From Bacteroidales bacterium (GTDB lineage Bacteria; Bacteroidota; Bacteroidia; Bacteroidales; FEN-979), in the NCBI GenBank assembly GCA_028706295.1, contig JAQWBQ010000002.1, positions 1 through 64,000 on the forward strand: a stretch of 64,000 nt of DNA. The letters run 5' to 3'. Position numbers and translations under genes: made by a program. How positions within the stretch are numbered: the stretch's first letter is position 1; every line of letters begins with the position of its first letter. Shown here piece after piece: positions 1-10,311 of this stretch. The notes under the pieces are model-generated. The model searched no databases. It worked only from the letters and a program-made list of their open reading frames with translations, and was not told the origin of the DNA.

Positions 1-293
1 GGAAGAACCGGAGCCAGACCGTCCGGGATGACTTCAAATCCGGGAATCATATCGGTGAATTCAGCAACATTTGGAGTCGTCGGAGCCAGCAGGGGAACAA
101 GATATTCAAATGGAGTGTCCAACTTCGCATCTTCAAATTCTGCTTCACGCGGCGTGACCGGTGAAAGTTCGAACGTGCTGGTAGTGCGTGCCGATTCACG
201 GTTCAAAGAGGATGAGTCGGAATCTGCAAAGGCGCCAAAAGCCAGGTTGAGATTGATTCCCAGTACAACAAGAATTATGGTGAGTGTTTTCAT
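1..293 (-). CDS. Hypothetical secreted protein, 3' end truncated by window edge
   Basis: Reverse-strand reading from ATG at 293 gives MKTLTIILVVLGINLNLAFGAFADSDSSSLNRESARTTSTFELSP... (signal peptide) open to the window edge; TACCTTTG promoter element upstream. Not in ORF track because it has no stop in the window. Confidence 0.7.
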   Translation of the reverse strand, partial: MKTLTIILVVLGINLNLAFGAFADSDSSSLNRESARTTSTFELSPVTPREAEFEDAKLDTPFEYLVPLLAPTTPNVAEFTDMIPGFEVIPDGLAPVL

Positions 294-421
294 CTTTTTT
301 CGATTTATTTTCTGTAGTTTTCATTTTGATTCATACGACGATGCCATTTTCATTTCGTGACAACCTTCTGAATCAATTAACAATTATTTAACAAATGATT
401 GATATATAATTAAATGTACTG

Positions 422-429
422 CAAAGGTA
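422..429 (-). promoter_or_regulatory. Putative Bacteroidetes -7 element (TACCTTTG) for the CDS at 1-293
   Basis: CAAAGGTA on + strand = TACCTTTG on - strand, matches TAnnTTTG; about 130 bp upstream of the start, AT-rich flank. Confidence 0.5.
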
Positions 430-546
430 AAAATTAATTTAGATTCAATTAAAATAAAATCGTTTAAAACGACTTCATTCCCGACGAAATACGGAAAAAC
501 GTCGATGAAAATCTAATTAATTATGAATCAAGATTATAAGAGAAAA

Positions 547-2733
547 CTATAAATAGTCTTCAAAATACTGGACCATTTTTTTGTTCAGGTGAACACGGTC
601 TTTCCCGCGAACATTGTGCTCGTGCCCCGGATACAGAAAGAAGTCGACCGGTTTACCTTCGTCAACGCACTTTTTCAGGAATACCAGCGAATTTTGCGGG
701 ACCACGGTCTCATCCTGATCGTCGTGAATAATCAGAACCTTTCCGGTAAGATCTTTGACATAGTTGATCAAAGCCGCATTCCTGTAACCCTCCGGATTAT
801 CCTGTGGCATATCCATGTAACGCTCCCCATACATGATTTCGTAATATTTCCAATCAACGACCGGCCCCCCGCAAACGGCAACCCTGAAGGTTCCCGGATT
901 TTTTAACATCATGGTCAGGGTCATGAATCCGCCGTAACTCCATCCATTGATACCTATCCGTGTGGAATCGACATAGGGCAGGGATTTCAGAAATTCAACA
1001 CCGGCCATCTGGTCTTCGAGTTCAGCGACACCCAGATTCCTGAAAATTGCCTGTTCAAAATCGTTTCCCCTGTTCGAAGTACCCCGGTTATCGAGGGTAA
1101 ATACAAGAAAGCCTCTGGTGGCAAGGTAGTTCAGGAAAAGGCCGCCCCCTCCGAGCCATGAATTGGTGACCATCTGCGAATGTGGTCCGCCGTAAACATA
1201 GATGATCACGGGATATTTTTTTGTCGAATCAAAATCGACGGGCTTGATGAGCCGGCTGTACAATGGAATTTGATTCCGGTTTGAGATGGTGAAAATGGTA
1301 GTCGTTCCCAATTTGTAATCTTTCAATGGATTTTCAGCCGACAGGAGGATCTCTGTTTTATTTTTCCGGATATTCTTCAGCACAATCTTCCGCGGTGTCG
1401 TCAGATTGCTGTAGGTGTCGATAATGTGCAGTCCGTCATCCGAAATTTTGGGATTATGGATTCCCGGTTCGGGTGTTTCCATTTGTATTTGGTCTGATGT
1501 CAGGTTGAGAGAAAAAAGCTGATTGTCAATCGGATGCTCCCGGTTAGCAAGGAAATAAACAGATTTTAGTGATCCGTTATGTGATAAAAGTTGTGTAACC
1601 TCCCATGGACCTGAAGTCAGTTGTTTTATCAATGTTCCATCCGAACTGTAAAGATAGAGGTGATTAAAACCGTCGCGGCGGCTTTGCCATATAAACCGGG
1701 ATGGATCCTTACCAATAAAACAAGGACCGTTCAGGGGTTCCACATACTTCTGACTGGTCTCCTCGAAGAGGGTCTTAACCAGGCGACCGGTACGGCAATC
1801 ATATGCGTTTAATTGCATGTGATTCTGATCCCGGTTCAAAACGGCAATATAAATCCTTTTTTCATCGGGGCTCCAGGTAACATTGGTCAGGTACTCGATG
1901 GTATCGGGAGCAAGGGTACGGGAATTCTCCTTCTGAAACGGAATCATAACGGTATCGGTGTGAAGATAAATAACCGCTCCCGTTCGCAGGTTCATCACGC
2001 CAAGGGTCACCTTATGACTTTCCGACCCGGCCATGGGATATTTGACAGGTTTTACCGTCGCAATCCGGGTTGTGATGTCCACCAGGGGATAACTTGCAAC
2101 ACCTCTTTCGTCCATCCGGTAAAAGGCCAGATAATTGCCTTTCGGTGACCAAAAAGTCCCCTTTGAGATTCCAAATTCGTTCCGGTGCACACGGCCCGAA
2201 CCGAAAAGTATGGCGGGAGCGGGATCTGCCTCAACCCGGACTTCCTTTCCGTTTTGGGAATAATAAAGGGCATTATCGATGGTGTAAGCCACCCGGCGTG
2301 TTGAATCGAAAATATCAATGTTCTCTGCTTTTTCGTTCCATTCATTTTCCACCCGGGCCGTACGATCAGATAAATCGCAACCGATAATATGATTCTTGTG
2401 GATGAAATAAAATCCGGTAATATCCCTGAATGTCAGCGAAGGGAACCGCAGCAGGGTATCCTGACGGATTGACAACAGCATCCTGTTCATTTCGCGAAGG
2501 CGCATTACCGTATCCCGGACTGTATGTTCGGCGCTTCCCGTGATGATGGCATCGCGGGTAACATACGCGAAATGGGTTGACCCCGGAATCCATTGCAGTT
2601 GGCTCAGATTGGCGGGACTCAACCTGGGATTCAGGTTGGTTGCATCTTCGATGGTGAGGAGTCTGGACTGTGCCGGCAGAAAAAAAGGAAAAACTGCAAG
2701 AAGCAGGAGTGAAATCAGTTTTTTGGAGTTCAT
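547..2733 (-). CDS. S9 family peptidase, dipeptidyl peptidase IV-like
   Basis: 728 aa with signal peptide; N-terminal DPPIV beta-propeller; catalytic GWSYGG, DDQDETV and GHEHNV motifs. Confidence 0.92.
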   Translation of the reverse strand: MNSKKLISLLLLAVFPFFLPAQSRLLTIEDATNLNPRLSPANLSQLQWIPGSTHFAYVTRDAIITGSAEHTVRDTVMRLREMNRMLLSIRQDTLLRFPSLTFRDITGFYFIHKNHIIGCDLSDRTARVENEWNEKAENIDIFDSTRRVAYTIDNALYYSQNGKEVRVEADPAPAILFGSGRVHRNEFGISKGTFWSPKGNYLAFYRMDERGVASYPLVDITTRIATVKPVKYPMAGSESHKVTLGVMNLRTGAVIYLHTDTVMIPFQKENSRTLAPDTIEYLTNVTWSPDEKRIYIAVLNRDQNHMQLNAYDCRTGRLVKTLFEETSQKYVEPLNGPCFIGKDPSRFIWQSRRDGFNHLYLYSSDGTLIKQLTSGPWEVTQLLSHNGSLKSVYFLANREHPIDNQLFSLNLTSDQIQMETPEPGIHNPKISDDGLHIIDTYSNLTTPRKIVLKNIRKNKTEILLSAENPLKDYKLGTTTIFTISNRNQIPLYSRLIKPVDFDSTKKYPVIIYVYGGPHSQMVTNSWLGGGGLFLNYLATRGFLVFTLDNRGTSNRGNDFEQAIFRNLGVAELEDQMAGVEFLKSLPYVDSTRIGINGWSYGGFMTLTMMLKNPGTFRVAVCGGPVVDWKYYEIMYGERYMDMPQDNPEGYRNAALINYVKDLTGKVLIIHDDQDETVVPQNSLVFLKKCVDEGKPVDFFLYPGHEHNVRGKDRVHLNKKMVQYFEDYL

Positions 2734-2802
2734 AAAAATGGGGAATGCGAATGGTTATAGTTTCTGAATTTGAATGGTAAGGCAGGTTTTCAACGACGGA
2801 CT

Positions 2803-3786
2803 TTATTTGATATTATTACCGGATCCCTTGCCGAATATAGCTTGTGCGATCTGCCGGATGTTTTCGGAAATGCCGACACTGAAATAGTGTAAAACCGGGA
2901 CCCCGAAAGTGATCAGTTCTTCTGATTGCCTGATACTCCATTCAATGCCTGCCTTAAAAGCATCTTCATTGGTTTTACAGGCAAGGATGATTCTGACCAG
3001 TTCTTCGGGGATATCAATATAAAATACCTGGGGTAGAAGGTTTATTTCCCTGATGGTGCATATAGGTTTAAGTCCGGGAATGATCGGGATATCGATCCCT
3101 GTTTTCCGGCAGGACTCCACGAAATCAAAATATTTTCTGTTATCAAAGAACATCTGTGTGATGATGAAGTCGGCTCCGGCATCCACCTTGCTTTTCAGAT
3201 ATTTCAGATCATAATGCAGGTTTGGCGATTCAATATGTTTTTCCGGATACCCCGCAACGCCTACACAAAAATTGGTTTTAAATGTGTTCAGCAATTCATC
3301 GTCCAGATAAATTCCCTTGTTCATGTTTGTTATCTGGCGAACCAGGGAGTCGGCGTAGGAATGTCCGTCCTTTTCCGGAATGAAAGTACGCTGGTTTTTC
3401 GGAGCATCGCCTCTCAATGCAAGGATATTGTCTATTCCCAGATAATGGAAATCAATGAGCGCATACTCTGTCTCTTCTTTAGTGAACCCTCCGCAAATGA
3501 TATGAGGCACCACTTCGACCGACGGATATTTATATTTGATGGCTGCAGATATGGCAACGGTTCCCGGGCGTTTCCGGATAGTCTTTTTCTCAAGCAGACC
3601 ATTTTCACGTTTCTTGTAGATCACTTCCTCCTGATGGTATGTCACATTGATGAATGAAGGATGGTACTCTATCAGGGGATCGATGGTCCTGTAAACATTG
3701 CTGATGCTGTTTCCCCTGAGCGGAGGCAGTAACTCAAAAGAAAACAGGGTTTGATCAGCTTTTTTTATAAGATCAATTACTTTCAT
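2803..3786 (-). CDS. metF: 5,10-methylenetetrahydrofolate reductase
   Basis: 327 aa; FSFELLPPLRG, ALRGD, FIITQMFFD, IIPGLKPI motifs of the MTHFR family; overlaps metH by 4 nt. Confidence 0.92.
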   Translation of the reverse strand: MKVIDLIKKADQTLFSFELLPPLRGNSISNVYRTIDPLIEYHPSFINVTYHQEEVIYKKRENGLLEKKTIRKRPGTVAISAAIKYKYPSVEVVPHIICGGFTKEETEYALIDFHYLGIDNILALRGDAPKNQRTFIPEKDGHSYADSLVRQITNMNKGIYLDDELLNTFKTNFCVGVAGYPEKHIESPNLHYDLKYLKSKVDAGADFIITQMFFDNRKYFDFVESCRKTGIDIPIIPGLKPICTIREINLLPQVFYIDIPEELVRIILACKTNEDAFKAGIEWSIRQSEELITFGVPVLHYFSVGISENIRQIAQAIFGKGSGNNIK

Positions 3787-6700
3787 GTTCTGTAGTTCAG
3801 GTTATTGCTCAGGAGGCTCTCTGCACGTTCGATCGTGATCCCCTTGCGACGGGCATAATCGGTAATCTGATCTTTCCCGATGCGGCCCACATTAAAATAC
3901 CGGGAGCCGGGATATGAAAAATAGTAACCGCTGACCGATGCGCCTGGATACATGGCAAAGTTCTCGGTCAGTTTTATACCGGCCTGGTTTGAGACATCAA
4001 GAAGGTCAAACAGTGTGATTTTTTCCGAATGTTCTGGACAGGCCGGATATCCCGGGGCGGGTCTTATTCCCACATATTCTTCCCGGATCAGTGCCGGTAT
4101 ATCGAAGTTTTCTTCTTTTGCGTATCCCCAGAATTCTGTCCTGACCCGTTGATGGATCAGTTCGGCGAATGCTTCAGCGAGCCGGTCGGCAAGTATCTTA
4201 ATCATGATGGCATGATAGTCATCCAGTTCCTGTTCATAATATTCTACCCATTCTTCAACACCCAGGCCGGCGGTAACAGCGAAAAACCCCATATAATCCG
4301 TAACACCTGAATCCTTTGGCGCCACGAAATCGGCAAGGCAAAGGTTGGGATCTCCGGGTTCCTTATGTTGCTGACTCCTGAGAAACCGGAAAGTGGCAAT
4401 CACGCGCGACCGGTCAGTATCCTGATAAACTTCTATATCATCGCCGGTTGAATTGCAGGGATATAATCCGATCACTCCCCGCGCAAAGAGCATCTTTTTT
4501 GAGATGATGTCGCCGATCATTTGTTTTGCATCCGCTAAAAGTTTCTTTGCTTCCCTGCCTTTTACAGGATCGGTGAGGATGGCCGGGTATTTTCCGTTGA
4601 GCTTCCACGCATGAAAGAAAAAAGTCCAGTCAATGTACCCGCTGATCTCTTCAAGCGGATAATCGGGAAATATTTTATTACCGATCCATTGCGGTTTACA
4701 GATCCGCCGGTTTTTCCAATCGGTTTTGAGTCGGTTCTTCCGCGCTTCACAAATTGATATGTAACCGGGATCCTCCTTTTTTTCATGGGCGTTTCGAAGT
4801 TCGTTGTAACGTGCTTTTAGTTGTTCCTGAAACGATCCCCCGTTCCCTTTTCCCAGCAGATTCGCAATAATTCCGGCAGCCCTGGAGGCATCTTTAACAT
4901 GGACAACAGCGTGCGGATAGTAAGGGTCGATTTTAACTGCAGTATGAATTTCAGAAGTGGTTGCGCCTCCGATCAGGAGTGGAATGTTGAGATGATTCCG
5001 ATCCATCTCTTTGGCAACATGCACCATTTCTTCGAGTGAAGGGGTTATCAATCCGCTCAGTCCGATGATATCGGCTTTATGTTGTATTGCTGCTTCGAGG
5101 ATCCTGGCAGCGGGTACCATGACGCCAAGGTCAATGACTTCATAATTGTTGCATGCCAACACAACTCCGACAATATTTTTTCCGATATCATGAACATCTC
5201 CTTTTACCGTCGCCAGAATTACCCTGCCTTTCCGGCTGATATGGTTTTTTTGCGCAGCCCTTTCCGATTCGAGCAAGGGAGCCAGTCGGGCCACTGCTTT
5301 CTTCATTACACGGGCGCTTCTTACAACCTGTGGAAGGAACATTTTCCCGTTGCCGAACAGTTCGCCCACCTGGTTCATTCCCTCCATCAGGGGACCCTCA
5401 ATAATCTGTAAAGCAGACTCAAAATGGGTCAGCGTTTCATCGATATCCGAATCAATGAACTCCGGGATACCATGAACCATGGCATGGGTCAGCCTTTCGG
5501 CTGGCTGAAAAGATCGCCAACCCTTGCCCGGATCCTCCTTTTTATAGGTTTCTTTGATTTGATCTGTAAAGGCAACCAGCCGTCCGGTGGCATCCTTTCT
5601 TCTGTTCAGAATTACATCTTCGATCAGCCGGAGTAGATCGGAAGGGATTTCATCGTACACAGGCAAAGCGCCTGCATTGACGATACCCATGTCAAGTCCG
5701 GCTTTAACTGCATGAAACAAAAATGCCGAGTGGATCGCTTCACGCAGGGCGTCATTGCCCCGGAATGAAAATGAAAGGTTGCTGATTCCGCCGCTCGTCC
5801 GGGTGAAAGGAAGATTGCTTTTGATCCAGCTCACGGCCCGGAGGTAATCAACGGCATAATTATTATGATCCTCGATCCCCGTTGCAACTGTCAGAATGTT
5901 AGGATCAAAGATGATATCTTCCGGGGGGAAATGGATCCGGTGCAACAGGAGATCGTAAGCACGTTTGGCAATGGCAATTCTACGCTCAAAGGTCGTCGCC
6001 TGCCCCTCCTCGTCGAACGCCATGATGACCGCGGCTGCCCCGAACCGTCTCAAAATGGCTGCATGCTCCAGGAATTGTTCTTCTCCCTCCTTCAGGCTTA
6101 TGCTGTTCACGACGGGTTTTCCCTGGATGCATTTTAACCCGGCGTGGATGACATTAAACCGGGAAGAATCGATCATGATCGGGACCCGGGCAACTTCAGG
6201 ATCAGAAGCTACCATGTTCAGAAATCCGGTCATTGCTTTTTCGCCATCCAACATTGCCTCATCCATACTGATATCAAGGATTTGTGCACCGTTTTCAACC
6301 TGCTGGCGGGCTACCGACAAGGCTTCTTCATACTGTTCCTCTTTGATCAGCCGGGCAAATTTTCTGGATCCGCTGACGTTGGTTCGTTCTCCTATATTTA
6401 TAAAGTTACTGCCATTAAAAATCGTGAGGGGTTCCAGCCCGCTTAAACGGAGTTCATGCTTTTTCCGGGGTACTTCGCGGGGTTTGGCATGGTCCGACAA
6501 TTCCACGAATTTCCGGATATGGTCGGGCGTGGTTCCGCAGCAACCCCCAACCAGGTTCAGATACCCGTTTTCGAGAAAATCTTTAACATGACGGGCCATT
6601 TCATCGGGCGATTGGGTATACTGGCCAAACTGGTCGGGAAGTCCGGCATTGGGATACGCAATCACCGGGAAGGGTGCTTTTTCAGAGAGTTCCTCGAGAT

Positions 6701-7490
6701 GAGGCCGCAACTCTTCGGCTCCGAGGGAACAATTCAAACCCACCGCGAAAAGATCGAAATGAGATACAGCGTTCAAAAATGCTTCGAGGGTTTGCCCCGA
6801 CAGGGTCCGGCCTGAGTTGTCGGAAAGGGTTACTGAAGCAATGACCGGAATCTTGCTATGCTTTTTTCCAAAAGTATGGCTACGGGAGCCGATCTCATCG
6901 AAAGCGGCAATCAGAGCTGCTTTGGCATTCAGGGTGTCGAAGATGGTCTCGACCATGATAAGATCCACGCCGCCATCGAGTAATCCCCGGACCTGTTCCC
7001 GGTAGGCATCGTAAAGCTGGTCGAAAGTCACTGCCCTGAATGCCGGATTCTGAACATCTGGCGACAAGGATGCGGTCTTATTGGTCGGGCCAACAGAGCC
7101 GGCAACCCACCTGGGTTTATCGTTTGGGTATTCTGTGAAAAGCCCAACCGCTTTACGGGCCAGCTTCGCCGCGGCAAAATTCATCTCATACACCAGATCT
7201 TCCAAATGATAATCACTTTGAGAGATCCGGTTGGCATTGAAGGTATCGGTTTCAATTATATCCGCGCCGGCATCCAGATATGCTTCATGAACCGACTGAA
7301 TGAGATCGGGTTGGGTCAGAACCAACAGATCATTATTGCCCGAGAGGCTATAGGGAAACTCTTTAAACCGTTCGCCCCGATACTGGGATTCGCCGGGCTT
7401 GTGATGCTGGATCATGGTTCCCATAGCTCCATCCAGCACTAAAATCCTGTAATTGACCTCCTTGTATATATCGGGCGTCATGAAAGTCAC
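3783..7490 (-). CDS. metH: Cobalamin-dependent methionine synthase
   Basis: 1235 aa; homocysteine-binding domain (VGGCCGTTPDHI), pterin-binding domain (NIGERTNVSGS), B12-binding DVHDIGKNIVG, C-terminal AdoMet activation domain. Confidence 0.97.
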   Translation of the reverse strand: MTFMTPDIYKEVNYRILVLDGAMGTMIQHHKPGESQYRGERFKEFPYSLSGNNDLLVLTQPDLIQSVHEAYLDAGADIIETDTFNANRISQSDYHLEDLVYEMNFAAAKLARKAVGLFTEYPNDKPRWVAGSVGPTNKTASLSPDVQNPAFRAVTFDQLYDAYREQVRGLLDGGVDLIMVETIFDTLNAKAALIAAFDEIGSRSHTFGKKHSKIPVIASVTLSDNSGRTLSGQTLEAFLNAVSHFDLFAVGLNCSLGAEELRPHLEELSEKAPFPVIAYPNAGLPDQFGQYTQSPDEMARHVKDFLENGYLNLVGGCCGTTPDHIRKFVELSDHAKPREVPRKKHELRLSGLEPLTIFNGSNFINIGERTNVSGSRKFARLIKEEQYEEALSVARQQVENGAQILDISMDEAMLDGEKAMTGFLNMVASDPEVARVPIMIDSSRFNVIHAGLKCIQGKPVVNSISLKEGEEQFLEHAAILRRFGAAAVIMAFDEEGQATTFERRIAIAKRAYDLLLHRIHFPPEDIIFDPNILTVATGIEDHNNYAVDYLRAVSWIKSNLPFTRTSGGISNLSFSFRGNDALREAIHSAFLFHAVKAGLDMGIVNAGALPVYDEIPSDLLRLIEDVILNRRKDATGRLVAFTDQIKETYKKEDPGKGWRSFQPAERLTHAMVHGIPEFIDSDIDETLTHFESALQIIEGPLMEGMNQVGELFGNGKMFLPQVVRSARVMKKAVARLAPLLESERAAQKNHISRKGRVILATVKGDVHDIGKNIVGVVLACNNYEVIDLGVMVPAARILEAAIQHKADIIGLSGLITPSLEEMVHVAKEMDRNHLNIPLLIGGATTSEIHTAVKIDPYYPHAVVHVKDASRAAGIIANLLGKGNGGSFQEQLKARYNELRNAHEKKEDPGYISICEARKNRLKTDWKNRRICKPQWIGNKIFPDYPLEEISGYIDWTFFFHAWKLNGKYPAILTDPVKGREAKKLLADAKQMIGDIISKKMLFARGVIGLYPCNSTGDDIEVYQDTDRSRVIATFRFLRSQQHKEPGDPNLCLADFVAPKDSGVTDYMGFFAVTAGLGVEEWVEYYEQELDDYHAIMIKILADRLAEAFAELIHQRVRTEFWGYAKEENFDIPALIREEYVGIRPAPGYPACPEHSEKITLFDLLDVSNQAGIKLTENFAMYPGASVSGYYFSYPGSRYFNVGRIGKDQITDYARRKGITIERAESLLSNNLNYRT

Positions 7491-7492
7491 TG

Positions 7493-8131
7493 TTAATAAG
7501 CCAAAACCAGCATCCAGCCATCAAAGATCCGGTAATGAAGCGTATGATGTGTGATAATTCCTTCGTGCGAAAGGGTGGCCTGGCATGTCTGATCCGGATT
7601 GCAAAGATAATCAAATGAATGAATGAAGATATCTGTCCGGAAGTCGATGGCCGGTGATCCGAAAATTTTAAAGAGGGCCTCTTTACCACCCCAGTAAATA
7701 TGAAGTTTTTCAAGTTGAAAGGGTTCCGAAACTGCCATGAGTTCATCTTCACGGAGAAACCGTTCTTTTACCTTTAAAATCCGGGATCGGATTTGCTCCA
7801 CGTCAATGCCGACCCGGTAGCGTTTGGAGCAGGCAGCAGCGGCCCAGACTCCGGAGTGTGACAGGGAAATATTGCAACAGTCTGATGGCAGATAGGGTTT
7901 CCCGTTTGCATCGTAACAGATACGGAGATCATTTTGCCCGGTCATGGTTTTGATCAGGAGTCTGGTACCCAGCCACTGTTTTTGCCTTCCGGGATGTTTA
8001 AAAGATTGAATTACAGCAAAGTCTTCTGGTGAGGGTGACAGTAGTTCCAGAAGGGTCTGGTAAGTTTCCGTGATGTGCCACAGACCCACTTCGATACCGT
8101 CACAGAATTTTTTTTCCTGAATTAAAGGCAT
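7493..8131 (-). CDS. 4'-phosphopantetheinyl transferase superfamily protein
   Basis: GIDVEQI...VKERFL...WGGKEALFKIFG motifs; ATG at 8131 (MPLIQEKKF) preferred over the TTG at 8167. Confidence 0.85.
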   Translation of the reverse strand: MPLIQEKKFCDGIEVGLWHITETYQTLLELLSPSPEDFAVIQSFKHPGRQKQWLGTRLLIKTMTGQNDLRICYDANGKPYLPSDCCNISLSHSGVWAAAACSKRYRVGIDVEQIRSRILKVKERFLREDELMAVSEPFQLEKLHIYWGGKEALFKIFGSPAIDFRTDIFIHSFDYLCNPDQTCQATLSHEGIITHHTLHYRIFDGWMLVLAY

Positions 8132-8164
8132 GAAAAAGAAGCGATTTCTTTTGTACAGGAGCCG

Positions 8165-8172
8165 CAAAGTTA
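8165..8172 (-). promoter_or_regulatory. Putative -7 element TAACTTTG upstream of PPTase-metH-metF
   Basis: CAAAGTTA on + strand; matches TAnnTTTG; about 35 bp upstream of ATG 8131. Confidence 0.45.
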
Positions 8173-8205
8173 GTATATATCATCGTCAGGTATCAGGAAT
8201 TTATC

Positions 8206-8213
8206 TATTTTTG
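8206..8213 (+). promoter_or_regulatory. Putative -7 element TATTTTTG upstream of ahcY
   Basis: Matches TAnnTTTG, 25 bp before ATG 8239. Confidence 0.45.
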
Positions 8214-8238
8214 CAGGCTGATTTTAAAACATATCATT

Positions 8239-9660
8239 ATGGGAACAGCAGTGTTGTCGAAAGAATTGACTTATAAAGTTGCAGATGTTAAGCTTGCCGA
8301 CTGGGGACGGAAAGAAATTGAGATGGCCGAGAAAGAGATGCCCGGATTGATGGCCATCAGAAAAAAGTACAGCCAGGAAAAACCTTTGAAAGGGGCGCGG
8401 ATCAGCGGATCGTTGCACATGACCATACAGACTGCCGTGCTTATTGAAACCCTGGTTGAGCTTGGGGCTGATGTAAGATGGGCAAGTTGCAATATATTTT
8501 CTACTCAGGATCACGCTGCTGCAGCCATTGCAGTTAAAGGAATCCCGGTTTTTGCATGGAAAGGGGAGACACTCGATGAATACTGGTGGTGTACCGGTAT
8601 GGCACTGAGTTTCCCGGGCGGACAGGGCCCTACCCTGGTTGTCGATGACGGTGGGGATGCCACCATGATGATCCATAAAGGCTATGAGGCGGAAAATGAC
8701 CCCGGATTGTTGAATACCGTTGCAGGTAATGACGATGAAAATGCATTTTACCATCAACTACAGCAAATCTATGTTGAGGATAAGACAAGGTGGCACCGGA
8801 CGGTTGCTTCCTGGAAAGGTGTATCCGAAGAGACTACCACCGGGGTTCATCGCCTCTATCAGATGAAGGAAAAGGGATCGTTGTTGGTACCGGCGATTAA
8901 CGTCAATGATTCGGTAACAAAATCCAAATTTGATAATCTTTACGGTTGCCGCGAGTCACTGGCCGATGGTATTAAGCGGGCTACGGATGTGATGATTGCA
9001 GGGAAAGTGGTTGTAGTTCTGGGATATGGCGATGTGGGGAAGGGATGTGCGAAATCGATGAAATCATACGGAGCCCGTGTTATTGTGACAGAGATCGATC
9101 CGATATGCGCACTGCAGGCTGCCATGGAGGGATTCGAAGTGAGCACCCTGGAGGATGCCCTGCAGGAGGGAAATATTTTTGTCACAACAACCGGGAATAA
9201 AGATGTCATAACAGCTGTGCATCTTTCCAAAATGAGAGATGAAGCCATAGTATGTAACATTGGCCATTTTGACAACGAGATACAGGTCAGCCAGTTAAAT
9301 CAGTGGCCCGGAATCAGAAAGATCAATATCAAACCCCAGGTCGATAAATATGTCTATCCGGAAGGTAAGATAATTTACCTTCTTGCCGAGGGGAGACTGG
9401 TAAACCTGGGATGCGCCACAGGCCACCCCTCTTTTGTCATGTCGAATTCATTTACCAATCAAACCCTCGCCCAGCTCGAACTTTGGAAAAATAATTATGC
9501 CATAGATGTTTACCGTTTGCCAAAAAGACTCGATGAAGAGGTTGCACGGCTGCATCTGGAGCAATTGGGAGTCAAATTAACGAAGCTTACTCCCGAACAG
9601 GCCGATTATTTAGGCGTTCCAGCTGAAGGACCTTACAAACCGGAACATTACAGATACTAG
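8239..9660 (+). CDS. ahcY: Adenosylhomocysteinase
   Basis: 473 aa; [38 protein letters not shown]-binding motif, C-terminal PYKPEHYRY signature. Confidence 0.97.
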   Translation: MGTAVLSKELTYKVADVKLADWGRKEIEMAEKEMPGLMAIRKKYSQEKPLKGARISGSLHMTIQTAVLIETLVELGADVRWASCNIFSTQDHAAAAIAVKGIPVFAWKGETLDEYWWCTGMALSFPGGQGPTLVVDDGGDATMMIHKGYEAENDPGLLNTVAGNDDENAFYHQLQQIYVEDKTRWHRTVASWKGVSEETTTGVHRLYQMKEKGSLLVPAINVNDSVTKSKFDNLYGCRESLADGIKRATDVMIAGKVVVVLGYGDVGKGCAKSMKSYGARVIVTEIDPICALQAAMEGFEVSTLEDALQEGNIFVTTTGNKDVITAVHLSKMRDEAIVCNIGHFDNEIQVSQLNQWPGIRKINIKPQVDKYVYPEGKIIYLLAEGRLVNLGCATGHPSFVMSNSFTNQTLAQLELWKNNYAIDVYRLPKRLDEEVARLHLEQLGVKLTKLTPEQADYLGVPAEGPYKPEHYRY

Positions 9661-9712
9661 GCTGGACAATGGACAATTGAAAATGGAAGATCCTTCAATT
9701 CTTTAATTCACA

Positions 9713-9756
9713 CATTCACTCAATCACTCATTCGCTCATTCACTCATTCACTCAAT
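9713..9756. repeat. Octameric tandem repeat (CATTCACT)x~5.5
   Basis: cattcact caatcact cattcgct cattcact cattcact caat in the intergenic region after ahcY. Confidence 0.85.
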
Positions 9757-9784
9757 AAAATTTTCCTGCGCACATTCCCCGTTA

Positions 9785-10222
9785 TTAATTGGAAATGTAA
9801 AGCATGGTGCCATCGTACATAGTGGTGTACTGTTTTAACGGGTAGCGCGATGGTCCCTCGTAGGGAGTCCCGTCGGTCATAATGAATTTCGAATTGCATA
9901 CCGGGCAATAACAGGTAATACCGGAAGCCTCGACCCGGATCTGAGCTCCGCTGGAAGTAGGATCGTATGGGCAGGCTCGTTCGAATGCAACGAACTCATT
10001 GACAGATTTCCTGAAGATCAGAATCCCGTTATATCCACCGTTCACTGTTTCCCAACCATTTACGGTATTCAGATGGATATACTTGGTTCCGTTGGGATCG
10101 AGTGCAATGCTGACATACACATAAGGTATCTCAGGTGCGTCTTCCTCTTTCTTACAGGAAGACGGGATTAATAATAACTGGAACAGCATGCTGATCGTCA
10201 GCAGTCGGATCACACTTTTCAT
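9785..10222 (-). CDS. Rieske-fold-like lipoprotein with altered ligand motifs
   Basis: Lipobox-like IPSSC; ACPYDP...CYCPVCNSKF...GPSRYPLKQY aligns with Rieske C-x-H/C-x-x-H segments and the GPAxxPLxxY tail. Confidence 0.7.
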   Translation of the reverse strand: MKSVIRLLTISMLFQLLLIPSSCKKEEDAPEIPYVYVSIALDPNGTKYIHLNTVNGWETVNGGYNGILIFRKSVNEFVAFERACPYDPTSSGAQIRVEASGITCYCPVCNSKFIMTDGTPYEGPSRYPLKQYTTMYDGTMLYISN

Positions 10223-10311
10223 GTTCAGGTCAACGGTGCAACAAATATCCGATTTTTAACGTTACTTTGTATAAGAATATTATCGTACCCGTTATAAAAC
10301 AGGTTCACAAT

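Noticed and set aside
28-360. 110-aa plus-strand ORF at the window start
   Set aside because: The opposite strand encodes a signal-peptide protein from ATG 293 with a promoter element; this ORF is antisense to it.
5965-6591. 208-aa plus-strand ORF inside metH
   Set aside because: Antisense to an intact, well-conserved metH; composition (Ser/Arg/Pro rich) typical of shadow translation.
8132-8238. SAM or SAH riboswitch upstream of ahcY/metH
   Set aside because: Divergent spacer is only about 107 bp, the predicted ahcY leader is about 20 nt, and no riboswitch-like helices were seen.
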